Part shown: positions 7,662 to 16,964 of the stretch, one piece after another
How positions within the stretch are numbered: position 1 is the first letter of the stretch
How the letters are laid out: the number at the start of each line of letters is the position of its first letter
Source: JBBKWQ01 sp037969115
GTDB lineage: Bacteria; Actinomycetota; Acidimicrobiia; Acidimicrobiales; Ilumatobacteraceae
Length of the DNA stretch: 64,000 nt
Direction of reading: 5' to 3'
Assembly: GCA_037969115.1 (NCBI GenBank)
Contig: JBBKWQ010000396.1
Location: forward strand, 26,918 to 90,917
The notes under the pieces: generated by a model
What the model was told of the DNA's origin: nothing
The model's database searches: none
Seen by the model: the letters and a program-made list of their open reading frames with translations, nothing else
Position numbers and translations under genes: made by a program

Positions 7662-9785
7662 TCAGTCCACGGGAGCGCAAGCGCCGACGGGCATGTCGTA
7701 TCGCTCGTCGTTGGCCCAGTCGCCACTCGCCCAGGCGATGGGCGACGCCGGTTCAACGCCGTCGAGTCGCTGGTCGAGCTGGTCGGTGAGCCAGTGGGCA
7801 AAGCTCGCAGCGCCGGCGGGGCACACGTGAACTCGATCCCGTTTGCGCTCGGGGGTGCCGTCACCGTCGGCGTCGAGCGTGGGTTCGGTACCCCACAGGG
7901 ACGAGGCGTCGACGAACCAGGTCATTGTCGAGTCGACATCGGCGATCTCTCGCGCGATCGCAGCGAGAGTTTCGGTACCGGAATCATCGAGCGCCGTCGG
8001 TGGCGAGCTGACATAGAACACGCGGATCCCGTTCTCACGAATCAGGAAGTGGAAGGCGTCCAGTGCCTCACGTTGTTCCGCACTCGAGTCGTCGGCATCC
8101 CAGATCGAGAGCTGCAAGATGACGGTGTCGGGCCGGATTCGATCGATCGCGCTGCTCAGTCGACCGACGACGGAGTCGATGTCGTCGCCACCGACGAGCC
8201 GTACGCCCGGAAACGCTTCGCTCACGGCGTCGACTCCGGCACTGTCGAGCGCTGCCAGCAGACCGGGAGCGAGGTCGTATGCAATCGAATCGCCGAGCCA
8301 GAGCACCCTGCCGGCGTCGGGCTGCGGCACCACGATCGTCGTGCTCGGAAGAGCAGCGACCGTGGTCGTGGTCGTGGTGAGCGACGTGCTGGCCGCGGAG
8401 TTCGATGCGTTGTTCGGCGCCATGGTGGAGGCGGTGGCCGAGACCGGCTGGTTGGCGAGCCGAGCCGGGCTTGCCGACCCGGCTGCGGTGTGCACAGGCG
8501 CGAGCGTCGTCGCAGGCGCAGCGATCGATGCGACAGCGATCGTCGTGCTCGGTTGATCCAACGGCGACGTCGTCGTCGTGCCGATCGATGCGGGGTCGAA
8601 TGCGGCGATCTCGGTCGTGGGCGCCGGAATGACGAGCAGAACGGCGGCCACCGCCGCAACTGCCTGGACGAGCCTCGGAATCCGACGTGGCCCGAAGGGT
8701 GCTGGTACGGCGAAGCGAACCGGGTTCTCGACGAACCGGAGCGACAGCACCGCACACGCCACCGAAACAGCGATCCGCACGAGCGTGAGGGTCCACCCAT
8801 CGACGCCCATCCGATCGGGCGAAAGGACCACGTACACCGGCCAGTGCCACAGGTACAGGCCGTAGGAGTGCCGGCCGATCCACCGGAGTGACGGTGCGGC
8901 CAGCAGGCCCGCTGCCCGACCGTGAGAACCCGCCGCCAGCAGCGCCACGATCACCGCGCACAGGGCGCTGTGCGCCACCAGTCCACCCCGGTAGAGGACC
9001 TGCGACGACGCACCGTCGATCGTGAACCACGCGAGGGCGAGAGCTGCCAGCGCGAGCAGGAGGAGTGCATCGACGCGCTCCGGCCGGGCGTCGACCATGC
9101 GGCGTCCCAGACGCACTGCCGGGGCCGTCGCCAGTGCGGCACCGAGCAGGATCGACGATGCACGCGTATCGGTACCCATGTAGACGCGTGTCGGATCGCC
9201 GCCGCCGTAGAGGAGGGCCATCACGGCGACCGACGCAATGGCGCCCGCGACCGCCACGCCCGACAACACGGCGTGCGGTCTGCGTGCGAATCGCCACACG
9301 ATGACCACAACGAGTGGCCACAGCACGTAGAACTGTTCCTCGATGGCCAGGCTCCACAAGTGGTCGAACATGCCGGGCTGCTGGAACGACGCCCAATAGC
9401 CGCCGGACTCGCTGATCTCGAACCAGTTCGAGCCATAGAGCAGTGCCCATGGTCCGCTACGGCGCACCCCGTCGATCTCGGCGGGCGATCCCCAGATCGC
9501 GACCCACACCGACGCGACGGCGATCATCACCAGAACAGCAGGAAGCAGGCGTCTCGCCCTCCGCGTCCAAAACGTCGTGAGCGAGATGCCTCCGCCGTCG
9601 GTGTCGCGCAGGAGCAACGACGTGATGAGGAAGCCCGAGAGCACGAAGAACAGGTCGACACCGAGGAATCCGCCCTGGAGGTGGCCCGCGTGGAACACGA
9701 GCACGCCGACGACCGCCAGCGCTCGAAGCCCGTCGAGTGGAGCGATGTGCCCCCAGGGGACCGTAGGAGATGTCGAGGCAGCCAT
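7662..9785 (-). CDS. Acyltransferase-3 family O-acyltransferase with C-terminal SGNH domain
   Basis: 707 residues, built like the protein at 3115-5175. The membrane domain begins PLDGLRALAVVGVLVFHAGH (catalytic His32) and has IEEQFYVLWP. A Thr/Ala/Ser-rich linker with runs of Thr follows, covering roughly residues 385-480. The SGNH domain carries LWLGDSIAYDLAPGL and ends with DRVHVCPAGA (Asp/His of the triad). It is the last gene of a minus-strand run that starts at 16922 and lies 15 bases after the GT2 stop. It probably O-acylates the polysaccharide made by this cluster. The two acyltransferases are similar in plan but differ widely in sequence, so they may act on different sites. Confidence 0.9.
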   Translation of the reverse strand: MAASTSPTVPWGHIAPLDGLRALAVVGVLVFHAGHLQGGFLGVDLFFVLSGFLITSLLLRDTDGGGISLTTFWTRRARRLLPAVLVMIAVASVWVAIWGSPAEIDGVRRSGPWALLYGSNWFEISESGGYWASFQQPGMFDHLWSLAIEEQFYVLWPLVVVIVWRFARRPHAVLSGVAVAGAIASVAVMALLYGGGDPTRVYMGTDTRASSILLGAALATAPAVRLGRRMVDARPERVDALLLLALAALALAWFTIDGASSQVLYRGGLVAHSALCAVIVALLAAGSHGRAAGLLAAPSLRWIGRHSYGLYLWHWPVYVVLSPDRMGVDGWTLTLVRIAVSVACAVLSLRFVENPVRFAVPAPFGPRRIPRLVQAVAAVAAVLLVIPAPTTEIAAFDPASIGTTTTSPLDQPSTTIAVASIAAPATTLAPVHTAAGSASPARLANQPVSATASTMAPNNASNSAASTSLTTTTTTVAALPSTTIVVPQPDAGRVLWLGDSIAYDLAPGLLAALDSAGVDAVSEAFPGVRLVGGDDIDSVVGRLSSAIDRIRPDTVILQLSIWDADDSSAEQREALDAFHFLIRENGIRVFYVSSPPTALDDSGTETLAAIAREIADVDSTMTWFVDASSLWGTEPTLDADGDGTPERKRDRVHVCPAGAASFAHWLTDQLDQRLDGVEPASPIAWASGDWANDERYDMPVGACAPVD

Positions 9786-9800
9786 TGGGGTGAAGGTCGC

Positions 9801-10523
9801 TCAGTTGAGCGATCGGATGCGATCGCCGACCGACGAATACTTCACGATGCACACCAAAGCGCGAACCCCGTCGCGCCAACCGATCTTCTTGCCCTCTTCA
9901 TAGGTCCGACCGTCGTAACTGATGCCGACCTCGAAGAAACGAATGCGGAGCTTGGCGAGCTTCGCGGTGACCTCGGGCTCGAAGCCGAATCGGTCTTCCT
10001 GGAGTTCGATCGACTGGATGATGTCGCGTCGGAACGCCTTGTAGCAGGTCTCCATGTCGGTGAGATTCAAGTCGGTGAACAGGTTCGACAGCAGGGTCAG
10101 GAAGCGGTTGCCCATCGAGTGACGGAAGTAGAGCACCCGATGCGGTCTGCCTGACAGGAACCTCGATCCGTACACGACGTCGGCCCGGTCGTCGATGAGC
10201 GGGCCGATGAGATCGCCGAACTCGGCCGGGTCGTATTCGAGGTCGGCATCCTGCACCACGACGAACTCGGCCGTCGCCAACGAAAAGCCGGTGCGGAGCG
10301 CAGCGCCCTTACCCCTGTTGTGTTCGTGCAGTTCGACTCTGACCCGCGGATCGGTGACCCCGGCGAGCAGATCACGCGTGCCGTCGGTGGATCCGTCGTC
10401 GACCACGACGATCTCGGCGACCCATGGCGAGCTCAACACGCGTTCGAGGAGGTCGAGCACGGTGGCTCGCTCGTTGAAGCACGGAACGACGACCGTCAGA
10501 CAAGGGTGTGGGAAGTCGCTCAC
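9801..10523 (-). CDS. GT2 glycosyltransferase, polyprenyl-phosphate glucosyl/mannosyltransferase-like
   Basis: 240 residues. Motifs are [53 protein letters not shown] (DxD) and a conserved [12 protein letters not shown] segment. These match dolichyl-phosphate beta-glucosyltransferase/DPM-like GT2 enzymes lacking C-terminal membrane helices. It would make a second polyprenyl-phosphate sugar. The start is GTG 10523, overlapping the AftD stop (GTGA), so it is coupled to the arabinosyltransferase. Paired with the DPM1 homologue at 6922, the island has two lipid-carrier charging enzymes. Which sugar each uses is unknown. Confidence 0.85.
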   Translation of the reverse strand: MSDFPHPCLTVVVPCFNERATVLDLLERVLSSPWVAEIVVVDDGSTDGTRDLLAGVTDPRVRVELHEHNRGKGAALRTGFSLATAEFVVVQDADLEYDPAEFGDLIGPLIDDRADVVYGSRFLSGRPHRVLYFRHSMGNRFLTLLSNLFTDLNLTDMETCYKAFRRDIIQSIELQEDRFGFEPEVTAKLAKLRIRFFEVGISYDGRTYEEGKKIGWRDGVRALVCIVKYSSVGDRIRSLN

Positions 10524-13500
10524 GACTTCGCAATGTTATCGGCGCCGACGGCGCGCGATGCGGTGGTGTCGGCCGCTCCGAGCGTGCACGCGAGCAGCAC
10601 GATGCTGGCGATGCCCCAGCGATGGAGGTCTTCGAACGTTGATGGCCACGCACCGCTCGGGAACGGGTCGTACCGAACGACGCGGTTGAACATGGTGAGG
10701 GTCATGAAGGACCAGACGGCCAAGGCGAGCCATCCGGCGAGGCGCGGGCGAAACGCCGTCGCGAGCACGACGATCGTGAGAGCCGCGGCGAAGCGTCCCT
10801 GGCCGAAGACCTGGCCACCGGCGAGCAGCACCGCCGCGAGCGCAACTGCGCGTCGTCCGTTCGAGGTCGTCGGCGGGTCGTGCCATGGCACCCGTGCGAA
10901 GCGCGGCGTTCGGGCCCGTGTGACCTTCTGGGGCGAACGGTCGATCAGGGCGATGGCGATGCATCCGATGATCGACATCGCCGAGATCACCAGCGCGATC
11001 GTCACCGGCGTCTGGGCGCCCCACCGGAACTCGATGGTGCGCTGATCGCCGCTCGGTGGCAGCCACCAGCCGTTGAACCCGCCATCGACCAGCGATCCCG
11101 CACCAACGTCGGTTCCGTCGACTGCTGCGGTCCAACCGCTGTTCAGACCCTCTCCGAGGACGATCCAGCAGCCGATCGGGCATGGGCCGACCGTGACTGT
11201 GCGTCCCGTTCTGGTCTGAGCGATGACGCCGGCCGAGATCGCCCGGGGGGCCGATTCGACCGACTCGCCGATCGTGCCGATCACGATCCGGTCGACGTCG
11301 AGCCCGGTGTCGAGCCCGTCGATCGACGACACGGTCACTTCACCGACGCCGAAAAGCCCCTCCAGAGCACCATCGGTCGTGCCGCGATCGCACGTGGCGA
11401 CAACGACCGGTTCGCCGGCCAGGAACGACTCGACGTCGAGGTCCGGAACCTCGACCCGAAGCTCGGCGTCGCCGATGTGACCCACGGCCACGCAGCCGCC
11501 CGACCAGCCTGCCGGGAGTGGCTCGGCCGCGAGCGATGCGCCCGTGAGTTCGGCAACAGCGGCAGGCAGCGCGACGACCTCGGCGGAACGCCGATCTCTG
11601 GTGGTGCGCACATCGGCCTCGAGAATCGTCATCGTGAGGGAGTCGCCGACTTCGATGCCCTGCGTGTCGACGAGCTGGCTTCCATCGGCGGCGGGTTCGG
11701 GCAGCGTCACGTCGATCGTGTCGTCGAGGCCGTCGATACGAACCGAACGGATCACTGAGTAGTCGCCACTCGGCTGCACGAGCGTGAGTGGCGTGAGTGG
11801 TCCCGGCGTGGTGGGCACCTTGAGCGCAGGTCCGATCGGGCGGCCGAACGGTGTGGTCCATGCGGTCTTCTCGTCGTGGTCGACGGCCGCCCAGCCACCG
11901 GCAGCCGGCACACCGATGAGTCGCTCACTCGCCGTCGCGGTCGATGAGCCGAACAGGGCGGCGGTCACGGTGTCGTCCGCTCGGGCCGAGAGCCGAATCG
12001 TGACTGCGTCCACGGTCGAGGGCGCCGGCACCGTGATCGTTCTGGCGAGCGTCGGCTCGGGATCACTGCGCCAACGGTTCATCGGGTTGGCTCGCCAGCG
12101 GGTGAGCACCGTGTCGACTCGCTCGACGCCGTCGGCGACCTCGAACCAGTCGATCGGCGGGCGGACGAGCTCGGTCGACGGCCCGAGTTCGGTACTGATC
12201 TCGGCGAAACCCACACCGTCGGGTCCGGTTGCTACGAGTCCGTCGCCACTTCCGAGCTGCTCGGCCACGGTGACGATCGAGACTCGAACGGAGCGGGCGG
12301 GCACAGCGAGATCGATGTGTTGGCCGGCGCCTGTTCGCGACGTGTCGTCCAAGTCGACCCGTAGCGGTGCACCATCGTCGGCTTCGATGTCGACGCTGGT
12401 GATCCATCGATTCGGGGTCGATCCGGTCGCACCTGAGCCGGGCTGCAACAGGGTCACCGTGGCGAACGCGGTGTCCGACCTGAGTTCGATCGCCTCGCCG
12501 GTCGGATCGAACCGGTCGGCGACCTTCCAGGCGGTGCGGATGTCTCCGTCGATCGCCATCGCGGCCCGGTGTTCCGGCCGGTAGGCGAACGGCTCGCCGT
12601 AGTCGGTGGCGTAGGCCCGGACCTGTCCGACTTGGACGGCGACGGTTTGGTGATCGTCGTCGTCGTGGTCGAACACGTCGATGCGCTGATCGGCGCTGTC
12701 GAAGTCGAGCAACGCTGCGCCGCTCGCATCTTCGGTGAACCCACGGGTGTCCTGGCTGCCCCTCCACTGACGCGCCTGATCGCGGTTCGAGTCGGTCACG
12801 ACGAGCCGCCCCGGTCGCGCTGCCTCGGGGAGCTCTGCGGTGTAGACGATGAGGTCGGTGCCGTCGATCAGCCCGGCGACGGAGGCATCGATGACGCCGT
12901 CTCCGCTCCCCGCGATGGCCGTCACCTGGTCCTTCGCCCTGATCACACCGATCGGTGAGGTGACCGGGACGAGCCAGACGGGTTCGACGGGTACACCCAC
13001 GCCGACCGCACCGAGTGAAGTTTCGTCGATCGACTCGAGCTGCACCGCCTCGACGACGGCGGCATCGCCGAACGCGACCGGATCACCGAGGCCTGCAACG
13101 TCGTCTCGGAGTTGCTGAGCCACCACATCCGGCCGAGGCGTGCGGAATCGATCGAACCACGCATCGTTGGTGAGCCAGACCGAATCGGCTCCGAGTAGAC
13201 GCGCCGCCGGGGCGATCGCGGCTGGTTCGAGTACGCCGTCCTGGAAGCGGTCGTCGAGCGCGTACAAGAGGTCCATCGCTGCGGGGCTGCCGAGCGGTAG
13301 CAGATCGCGAGTCACCAACGGGCGTTCGGTGAGGCCGGGAAGTGGTGGATCAACCGTGTAGCCCCACGTGAATGCACCGAACTCAGAACCCGGGAGCTGC
13401 AGGACGCGGTAGCCGGTCGGTCGATCGTCGAGCGTGGCTGCGGCGTCAGACCAGGCCTGCGGTGGCTGCTCGTCTCTGGTCAGCACCGGGTCGACGAAGC

Positions 13501-14764
13501 CACCGGTGAACATCACGGGCAGGTTGGCGACTGCCAAGACGATGAGCCCGCCAGCCGGGTACCAACGGCGACCACTCGGGAGACGCCGGCTCGTCGCGGC
13601 CACCAGCGCACCGGCGCCGAGTGCCAGGCCGAGCACCGACATCGGCAGAGCACGTGCGCTGCTGCGAAGTGCGAGCGACCATGTCGAACGTGACGACTCG
13701 GCGAACGGGCTCAGGAGTGGATGCGGGTCATCGATGGGATGGACACCGATCGCCAGGAAGGTGCCAACCACGACCAGCAAGATCGCGAACCCACGGTCTC
13801 GGAATCGGACCGCGACGAGCCCGACGAAACCGGCCGCAGTGAGCGCAGCGCTGGTGACCACGAGGATGCCCGACGACATGTATGCCTCGGCAGCCGAGGT
13901 GGTGAAACCGATCGGGTCGCGGACGTAGAAGAGCCAGTAGCCCATGCCGCGGAGCGTCTCCATGCTGTTCGACGTGAGCGAGACCGCCTCGAGCGTTTCG
14001 CTGAAACCGAGCACGTTGGCGCCGTATCGGCCCTGCACCGACAGCATCACGATCCACCACAGCGAGACCGGGATACACAGAGCGGCGACGCGTGCGATCG
14101 TGGCGGCGACGCGTCTCCACGTCACTTGCCCACCGACGGCGGAATGCAAAAGCCACAGCAGGGGGGCCGGCACGATCATCGCTGTAGCGGTCGCGTTCGG
14201 GGCGCTGACCGTAGCCACGGCCAATGCCAAAATCGCAGCGTGCCGCCACTTCGAGACCGTTGCAGCCTTGATCGTGAGCCCGATGATCCATCCGAGACCG
14301 GCAAACGGCAGCAACATCAACGACGTGCGCGACAGATACGGCAGCACGTAGGGCGAAAGCTGGTACACCGCCCCGACCGCCACGGCAGCGCCGCTCGCGT
14401 ACCGCTCTCCGCCGATTCCGAGCATTCCGGCCAGCCATCGCGCACCGAGGCCGGCGACGAACAGCAGCGTCCCGATCCAGAGTCGGTGGGCGATCCAGTC
14501 GGGCACCTGCAACACGTCGAACAGCCAGAACCACGGTCCGGACGGCCAGAGATAACTGATGGTCTGATGGGGAACCCATCCGGCGAACTGGCGCCCGTCG
14601 AACGTGTACGGGGCGTCGGAGATGAGTCGGCCCGGGTCGAGATACAGGTACAACTTGGTGTCGGCCGGCATTCGGCCCCATCCGGCGGTCAGCGCCGGCA
14701 GGTAGGCCAGACAGGCGAGCACCACGAGTCCCGTCGACGGTCGGCGCCAACGGGTCGCGATCAC
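10520..14764 (-). CDS. AftD-like alpha-(1->3)-arabinofuranosyltransferase (DUF3367)
   Basis: 1414 residues, close to the roughly 1400 of mycobacterial AftD. The N-terminal half is a multi-spanning GT-C domain with [20 protein letters not shown] in the first loop; the Asp-Lys and DP residues are typical of the family. The middle and C-terminal parts are large extracytoplasmic beta-rich modules. One, near [14 protein letters not shown], resembles F5/8-type carbohydrate-binding modules and another has [12 protein letters not shown] cluster of helices closes the protein. In mycobacteria AftD adds branching arabinose from decaprenyl-phosphoarabinose to arabinogalactan and lipoarabinomannan. GTG 14764 overlaps the upstream stop (GTGA); the open frame extends further upstream but that part overlaps the PIG-V-like gene and AlkA. 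Exact sugar specificity in this organism is inferred. Confidence 0.82.
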   Translation of the reverse strand: MIATRWRRPSTGLVVLACLAYLPALTAGWGRMPADTKLYLYLDPGRLISDAPYTFDGRQFAGWVPHQTISYLWPSGPWFWLFDVLQVPDWIAHRLWIGTLLFVAGLGARWLAGMLGIGGERYASGAAVAVGAVYQLSPYVLPYLSRTSLMLLPFAGLGWIIGLTIKAATVSKWRHAAILALAVATVSAPNATATAMIVPAPLLWLLHSAVGGQVTWRRVAATIARVAALCIPVSLWWIVMLSVQGRYGANVLGFSETLEAVSLTSNSMETLRGMGYWLFYVRDPIGFTTSAAEAYMSSGILVVTSAALTAAGFVGLVAVRFRDRGFAILLVVVGTFLAIGVHPIDDPHPLLSPFAESSRSTWSLALRSSARALPMSVLGLALGAGALVAATSRRLPSGRRWYPAGGLIVLAVANLPVMFTGGFVDPVLTRDEQPPQAWSDAAATLDDRPTGYRVLQLPGSEFGAFTWGYTVDPPLPGLTERPLVTRDLLPLGSPAAMDLLYALDDRFQDGVLEPAAIAPAARLLGADSVWLTNDAWFDRFRTPRPDVVAQQLRDDVAGLGDPVAFGDAAVVEAVQLESIDETSLGAVGVGVPVEPVWLVPVTSPIGVIRAKDQVTAIAGSGDGVIDASVAGLIDGTDLIVYTAELPEAARPGRLVVTDSNRDQARQWRGSQDTRGFTEDASGAALLDFDSADQRIDVFDHDDDDHQTVAVQVGQVRAYATDYGEPFAYRPEHRAAMAIDGDIRTAWKVADRFDPTGEAIELRSDTAFATVTLLQPGSGATGSTPNRWITSVDIEADDGAPLRVDLDDTSRTGAGQHIDLAVPARSVRVSIVTVAEQLGSGDGLVATGPDGVGFAEISTELGPSTELVRPPIDWFEVADGVERVDTVLTRWRANPMNRWRSDPEPTLARTITVPAPSTVDAVTIRLSARADDTVTAALFGSSTATASERLIGVPAAGGWAAVDHDEKTAWTTPFGRPIGPALKVPTTPGPLTPLTLVQPSGDYSVIRSVRIDGLDDTIDVTLPEPAADGSQLVDTQGIEVGDSLTMTILEADVRTTRDRRSAEVVALPAAVAELTGASLAAEPLPAGWSGGCVAVGHIGDAELRVEVPDLDVESFLAGEPVVVATCDRGTTDGALEGLFGVGEVTVSSIDGLDTGLDVDRIVIGTIGESVESAPRAISAGVIAQTRTGRTVTVGPCPIGCWIVLGEGLNSGWTAAVDGTDVGAGSLVDGGFNGWWLPPSGDQRTIEFRWGAQTPVTIALVISAMSIIGCIAIALIDRSPQKVTRARTPRFARVPWHDPPTTSNGRRAVALAAVLLAGGQVFGQGRFAAALTIVVLATAFRPRLAGWLALAVWSFMTLTMFNRVVRYDPFPSGAWPSTFEDLHRWGIASIVLLACTLGAADTTASRAVGADNIAKS

Positions 14765-15984
14765 GGAATGGCCCCGAAGACTCCGTACAGACCGGTGAGT
14801 ACCGCCAGCCCGGCGCCGCACGTGACGAGGTACATGTCCCACCCGAATCGGTCGCGTCGAGGCCACCAAGCGGCAACCGGAATGAACAGCGGGAACGCCG
14901 TGAACAGGAATCGCGGCCGAGCCGTCACCGTTGCCGGCAACAGCATCAGCACGATCACGACCAGAACGTACGCGAGGATCGGCAGCGGAAGGGGGCGTTT
15001 CCATGCGCACCAGAGGCCACCGAACATTGCGAGCAATGACACCACGGTCAGTGCGTCGGTGGGCGAGGTGAGCGGCTCCGAGAGGAACGACAGTGTGGTG
15101 CGCACCGCGGTGCCTCCGAAGCTGGTGCCTTCGGACCACGCCTCGCTCTGGATACGGAACCAGACTCCCTGTTCGCCAGTGCGCCGACCGAGCCAGTATT
15201 GGAAACCGATGAAACCGATCGGGCTGAGCGCCGGGGCGATGAGAGCCTTCCAGTCCCGGCGATCGATGATCGCGATCGCCGCAGCGACGGCGCAGGCGGC
15301 AATGAGCGCGACCCCGTTCGGGCGAGTCGCCGTGCCGATGGCCGCCGCGATACCGGCGAGCAGCCAACGCTCGTCGTGCAACAGGAGCAGGCAGGCAGCG
15401 GCTGCCACGATGAGGGTGGCCTCGGAGTATGCGAACGACAAGACGTACGACCCCGGGAAGACAGCGAACAGGATCATCGCTCGTACTGCGGTATCCATGT
15501 CGGACAGACGAAGCGCCAACTTGCCGACCAACACGATGGCGATCAGTGACAGCACCAGATTCGTGAGGAGTGCGGCGAATGTGTCGCCGCCGGGCAATAC
15601 GAAGTTGACCGTCCGGACCAACATCGGGAAGACAGGGAAGAATGCGCCGCTCGCCTCGACCTGCTCGTAGGTGATGTTCGGCGGGATGAATCGCGGGTAC
15701 CCGCTTCGCGCAACCTCCATGTACCATCGCCCGTCCCACGACATCAACACGTCGGTGATGAGTCCGACCGCATTGTCGGGTCGCGGTTCGCCTGCCTTGT
15801 TCGAGTCGACGACCTGCTGCGTCGCCTGTACACCGGCACCGGCGATGACACACAGTCGGGCGACGAAGAACGCGACGAACCCGTAGGCGACACCGCGTCG
15901 CCAGCTGATCTGTTCCGGGGTGTTGGCGGCGACTGCGAGGGAGACTTCGGTCGTCGGGGAAGAATCGGCGCTCACGTTCACCAT
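14761..15984 (-). CDS. PIG-V-like mannosyltransferase, membrane GT-C
   Basis: 407 residues with about nine to eleven helices. The extracytoplasmic loop MSWDGRWYMEVARSGYP followed by SGAFFPVFPMLVR is the hallmark of the PIG-V/GT76-like family, which uses a polyprenyl-phosphate-mannose donor. TRPNGVALI and a C-terminal helical bundle agree. It overlaps AlkA upstream by 7 bases and AftD downstream by 4 (GTGA), so it sits in one tightly packed transcript. It probably adds a mannose, or similar sugar, to the glycan or lipid extended by AftD. Confidence 0.8.
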   Translation of the reverse strand: MVNVSADSSPTTEVSLAVAANTPEQISWRRGVAYGFVAFFVARLCVIAGAGVQATQQVVDSNKAGEPRPDNAVGLITDVLMSWDGRWYMEVARSGYPRFIPPNITYEQVEASGAFFPVFPMLVRTVNFVLPGGDTFAALLTNLVLSLIAIVLVGKLALRLSDMDTAVRAMILFAVFPGSYVLSFAYSEATLIVAAAACLLLLHDERWLLAGIAAAIGTATRPNGVALIAACAVAAAIAIIDRRDWKALIAPALSPIGFIGFQYWLGRRTGEQGVWFRIQSEAWSEGTSFGGTAVRTTLSFLSEPLTSPTDALTVVSLLAMFGGLWCAWKRPLPLPILAYVLVVIVLMLLPATVTARPRFLFTAFPLFIPVAAWWPRRDRFGWDMYLVTCGAGLAVLTGLYGVFGAIP

Positions 15985-16922
15985 CGATGCATCGGAAGGA
16001 CAGGCTTTCGCGGTCCGAACCTCGGCGCCCCGTGACCGCTTCGTCCGAGTGCGTTGATGACCCTCCCGCGTTGCCCACGATAGGGCTCGAGAAGCTCCAA
16101 CATGCGGTCATCCGTGCCCCTGGGCTCTTTGGCGAGAGCCCAGGCGACGGTGTTCGGAAAGTGAAAGTCGCCGACCGGGACGCTGTCGGGATCACCGAGT
16201 GCGGTCGCGAGGGTCGATCCGATCGTCCAGGCACCGATACCGGGCAGGTGCGCGAGCCGTTGGGCGATCTGTTCGCTCGGTAGCTCGGACCACTGCCACA
16301 ATCGATCGGCGATGCGGGCGATCTGATTGAGGGCGCGCGCTCGTTTGGTCTCGATACCGAGGGGGTGGAACCACCAGGCCGGACGGTTGGCGAGTGTTTC
16401 CGGAGACGGGGGGAGGCGGAGCCCCTCGAACGGGCCCGGTGCCGACTCACCAAGTTCGGTGCAGAGTCGAGACCACTGCCGCATCGCCTCTCCGGCCGTG
16501 ATCCGTTGGGCGATGATCACTGGGAGCATGTCGTGATAAATCGTGCCGCTGGCGCCGAACCGCGTGGTGCGGTACGCCTGCAGCGCAGCTGCGACGACCG
16601 GTTGCGCGTCTGGGAACACCGGAGGTGTGTCGTGATCGCCACACAACGAACCCACGCGGTCGAGCAACCAGTCACCACCGGGGCCCCAGGCCATCGCCGA
16701 CCGACCAGCCCTTGCAGTGGTGGCGGGGTCGGCCGACCACGTGATGTGGATCGTGCCGGGACCGTCGGGTGTGTACGAAGCGCGAATGAACTCACGGTCG
16801 TTCACGCGGGTCGTGAGGTCGAACCGCCCGGTCTGGAACGCGGCGAGCGTGTGCCGGAGGGATGTGATCACGGCTTCGCAGCTGGGGGTGCCCGGGACGG
16901 TCGACGCGGGCGTCTGCTTCAC
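15978..16922 (-). CDS. DNA-3-methyladenine glycosylase II (AlkA-like, HhH-GPD)
   Basis: 314 residues. The C-terminal half holds the helix-hairpin-helix LPGIGAWTIGS followed by PVGDFHFPN, where the Asp is the catalytic residue of the HhH-GPD superfamily. The N-terminal half resembles the AlkA-type beta domain. It would excise alkylated bases in base-excision repair. The first gene of the minus-strand envelope run, it overlaps the PIG-V-like gene by 7 bases, a curious union of repair and glycan genes. The start is GTG 16922, with a -10 (TACGTT) 6 bases upstream. Confidence 0.85.
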   Translation of the reverse strand: MKQTPASTVPGTPSCEAVITSLRHTLAAFQTGRFDLTTRVNDREFIRASYTPDGPGTIHITWSADPATTARAGRSAMAWGPGGDWLLDRVGSLCGDHDTPPVFPDAQPVVAAALQAYRTTRFGASGTIYHDMLPVIIAQRITAGEAMRQWSRLCTELGESAPGPFEGLRLPPSPETLANRPAWWFHPLGIETKRARALNQIARIADRLWQWSELPSEQIAQRLAHLPGIGAWTIGSTLATALGDPDSVPVGDFHFPNTVAWALAKEPRGTDDRMLELLEPYRGQRGRVINALGRSGHGAPRFGPRKPVLPMHRW

Positions 16923-16928
16923 GCGTCG

Positions 16929-16934
16929 AACGTA
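16929..16934 (-). promoter_or_regulatory. Leaderless -10 (TACGTT) for alkA-led operon
   Basis: TACGTT on the minus strand ends 6 bases before the GTG at 16922. It is the only promoter-like element seen ahead of the run to 7662. Confidence 0.55.
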
Positions 16935-16964
16935 GCACCGTCGCCCGCGGGAAGAGGGGGTACC

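Noticed and set aside
13721..15670. 649-codon open frame on the plus strand opposite aftD and the PIG-V-like gene
   Set aside because: Low-complexity Arg/Asp/Gln-rich translation; both genes beneath it are supported by family motifs.
14765..16453. 563-codon N-terminal extension in frame with aftD
   Set aside because: It covers the PIG-V-like gene and part of alkA; GTG 14764 gives the normal AftD N-terminus and a GTGA overlap.
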